From: Colwellia_A sp047621305
GTDB taxonomy: Bacteria; Pseudomonadota; Gammaproteobacteria; Enterobacterales; Alteromonadaceae
Direction of reading: 5' to 3'
DNA: 64,000 nt
Assembly (NCBI GenBank): GCA_047621305.1
Contig: JBLHNB010000008.1
Span: 1-64,000 of the forward strand
A program made the translations under genes and the position numbers. Under the pieces are notes generated by a model. That model was not told where the DNA came from. It did not search any database and saw only the letters and a program-made list of their open reading frames with translations. Shown one piece after another: positions 62,648 through 64,000 of the stretch. Numbering within the stretch: position 1 is the stretch's first letter; every line of letters starts with the position of its first letter.

Positions 62648-64000
62648 TTATTCACCACCCTCTAACATTTCCGCAAAAGCACCTAATTTGGCTAAAACTA
62701 AACTGTGAATCGATTTACGAGGATAGCGACCAACACTGTTCATTGTCCCTGCACTCATTCCCATCAAAAGTTCAATTGATTGATCAATATCATCAACAGC
62801 ATAAATATGAAACAGACCGCGTTCAACGGCCGTAATCACTTCATCGTGAAGCATTAAGTTAACCGTATTAGTGCGCGGAATAATAACCCCTTGCTGACCA
62901 GTTAAACCCCGTGCTTTACAAAGACGATAAAAACCTTCAATCTTTTCATTAACACCGCCAATTGATTGCACCTCACCATGTTGGTTAATAGAGCCTGTAA
63001 TGGCAATACCTTGATCAATCGGTAAAAGCGTAATGGCTGAAATAAGTGCACAAAGCTCAGCCATTGATGCACTATCACCATCAATATGACCGTATGATTG
63101 TTCAATAGCTATATTCGCAGAAATTGTTACTGGAAACTCTTGTCCATATTTATGACCTAAATACCCAGTTAACAGTAAAAAGCCTTTTGAATGAATAGAT
63201 TTTCCTAAATCAACTTCACGTTCAATATCAGTGACTCCTTGGCTGCCAGCATAAACGGTTGCAGTGATACGAGCCGGTGTACCAAAAACACTATCGCCAA
63301 TTTCAAGTACGGTTAAGCCATTTACTTTGCCCACTTTTTTACCTTGACTACTGATAAGTAATTGCTGCTCTGTTATTTCACTTAACCACGTTTCACTCAT
63401 ACGTCCAGTACGACGATCTTTTGCTGCCAGAGCAAGTAGAATATGTTCAGCGGTTAAGCTTCCTTCACCAACTACTTTGTTCCACAAATAATTAGCTTCA
63501 TCTAAGATGTCATTAATTTGTACAATATTTGCTGAAATTTTTTGTTGATGCTCTGCACGTCGTAACGCATATTTGACTAATTCAAGCACCGCACTGTCTG
63601 CAACTAAAGGATAGCCATGTTTATTAGCTCGTTGACGAATTAAATGCCCATAAGCAATTAAATTTTCGTCGGTTTTCGTTAAATAATGATCAAAGTCGGC
63701 TAAAACTCTAAAAAGCTCAGTAAATTCTTGATCATAGTCTTGTAAAAGATAATAGATTTCAGGGTCGCCCAATAAAACCACTTTCACTTGCAGTGGGATT
63801 TTTTCAGGTTGTAAACTATAGGAACCTGGTTGACTTAACTCTGAATAAGGGTTTTCAATGGTCACTTGTTGCGTTTTAATTGCTAACTTTAATCGCGCCC
63901 AAACTACAGGTTGATTAAGTAATTTATCAGCATCTAATAATAAATAACCGCCATTGGCTTTATGCAGTGCTCCTGCCCTTATTGAACGGTAGCTCGTATA
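62648..64000 (-). CDS. Lon-family ATP-dependent protease (LonB/YcbZ type), N-terminus beyond the window
   Basis: C-terminal 450 residues of a Lon-like protease. The frame continues without a stop to the window edge (64000), and the first residues S-Y-R-S-I-R-A-G-A-L-H-K-A-N-G-G-Y-L belong to the AAA+ part. The apparent GTG start at 63865 is therefore internal. The proteolytic domain has the Ser-Lys dyad: Ser in D-G-D-S-A-S-M-A-E and Lys in N-E-K-I-E-G-F. The layout fits the E. coli YcbZ-like group rather than classical Lon. These proteases degrade selected or damaged proteins in the cytoplasm. Confidence 0.92.
   Translation of the reverse strand, partial: YTSYRSIRAGALHKANGGYLLLDADKLLNQPVVWARLKLAIKTQQVTIENPYSELSQPGSYSLQPEKIPLQVKVVLLGDPEIYYLLQDYDQEFTELFRVLADFDHYLTKTDENLIAYGHLIRQRANKHGYPLVADSAVLELVKYALRRAEHQQKISANIVQINDILDEANYLWNKVVGEGSLTAEHILLALAAKDRRTGRMSETWLSEITEQQLLISSQGKKVGKVNGLTVLEIGDSVFGTPARITATVYAGSQGVTDIEREVDLGKSIHSKGFLLLTGYLGHKYGQEFPVTISANIAIEQSYGHIDGDSASMAELCALISAITLLPIDQGIAITGSINQHGEVQSIGGVNEKIEGFYRLCKARGLTGQQGVIIPRTNTVNLMLHDEVITAVERGLFHIYAVDDIDQSIELLMGMSAGTMNSVGRYPRKSIHSLVLAKLGAFAEMLEGGE

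Noticed and set aside
63866..64000. GTG at 63865 as the start of the Lon-family gene
   Set aside because: The same frame continues upstream to the window edge and encodes conserved AAA+ sequence, so the gene is simply cut by the window.

Overview
The window is AT-rich DNA whose gene content and synteny suggest a marine gammaproteobacterium of the Alteromonadales, most like Colwelliaceae (Colwellia/Thalassotalea). This placement is inferred from protein style (LolCDE, DUF2897, fused NuoCD, HppD, a LonB/YcbZ-type protease). It was not tested against a database. No rRNA, tRNA or CRISPR array was recognised.

Layout. 1-11 kb: the last codons of a possible transposase, the lipoprotein-release operon lolC-lolD-lolE, a PilZ protein, a chemoreceptor, a DUF2897 mini-protein, a parvulin, a beta-carbonic anhydrase, 4-hydroxyphenylpyruvate dioxygenase and a cold-shock-type DEAD-box helicase with a long leader. 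11-34 kb: a five-gene leftward operon for a lipopeptide, with a 4910-residue PKS/NRPS hybrid, a 1397-residue terminal NRPS module, a SyrD/PvdE-type ABC exporter, a PF05118 (SyrP/AspH/LpxO-type) dioxygenase and a DapE-type M20 hydrolase. 34-46 kb: a mosaic zone with a broken chemoreceptor relic, intergenic repeats, an SNF2/SWIM helicase, a repeat-built lipoprotein, a Bcr-type MFS pump with a divergent LysR regulator, a MITE-like element, a patatin-like phospholipase and an MBL-fold lipoprotein with an apparent frameshift. 46.8-62 kb: the complete nuo operon (complex I, 13 genes with fused nuoCD), all leftward. 62.6-64 kb: the C-terminal part of a Lon-family protease running off the right edge.

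The main discovery candidate is the 11-34 kb cluster. Its domain order FAAL-ACP-KS-AT-ACP-aminotransferase, with no ketoreductase, is the loading logic of the iturin/mycosubtilin family of Bacillus. A fatty acid is activated as acyl-AMP, extended once with malonate, and the beta-keto group is transaminated. Three NRPS modules follow: C-A-T-E, C-A-T and C-A-T-TE. Specificity residues read by eye suggest ornithine (epimerised to D-Orn), an unresolved residue, and phenylalanine. The predicted product is a short lipopeptide, beta-amino-fatty acyl-D-Orn-X-Phe, linear or closed onto the beta-amine by the thioesterase. It is exported by the ABC protein and possibly hydroxylated by the dioxygenase.

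Smaller finds include a 91-bp duplication of the nuoF/nuoG junction that created a 29-codon hybrid ORF, a 45-codon ORF bridging nuoI and nuoJ, a perfect palindrome over the annotated nuoA start, a 20-bp-period repeat pair upstream of the lipopeptide operon, and a lipobox signal peptide out of frame with its MBL domain.
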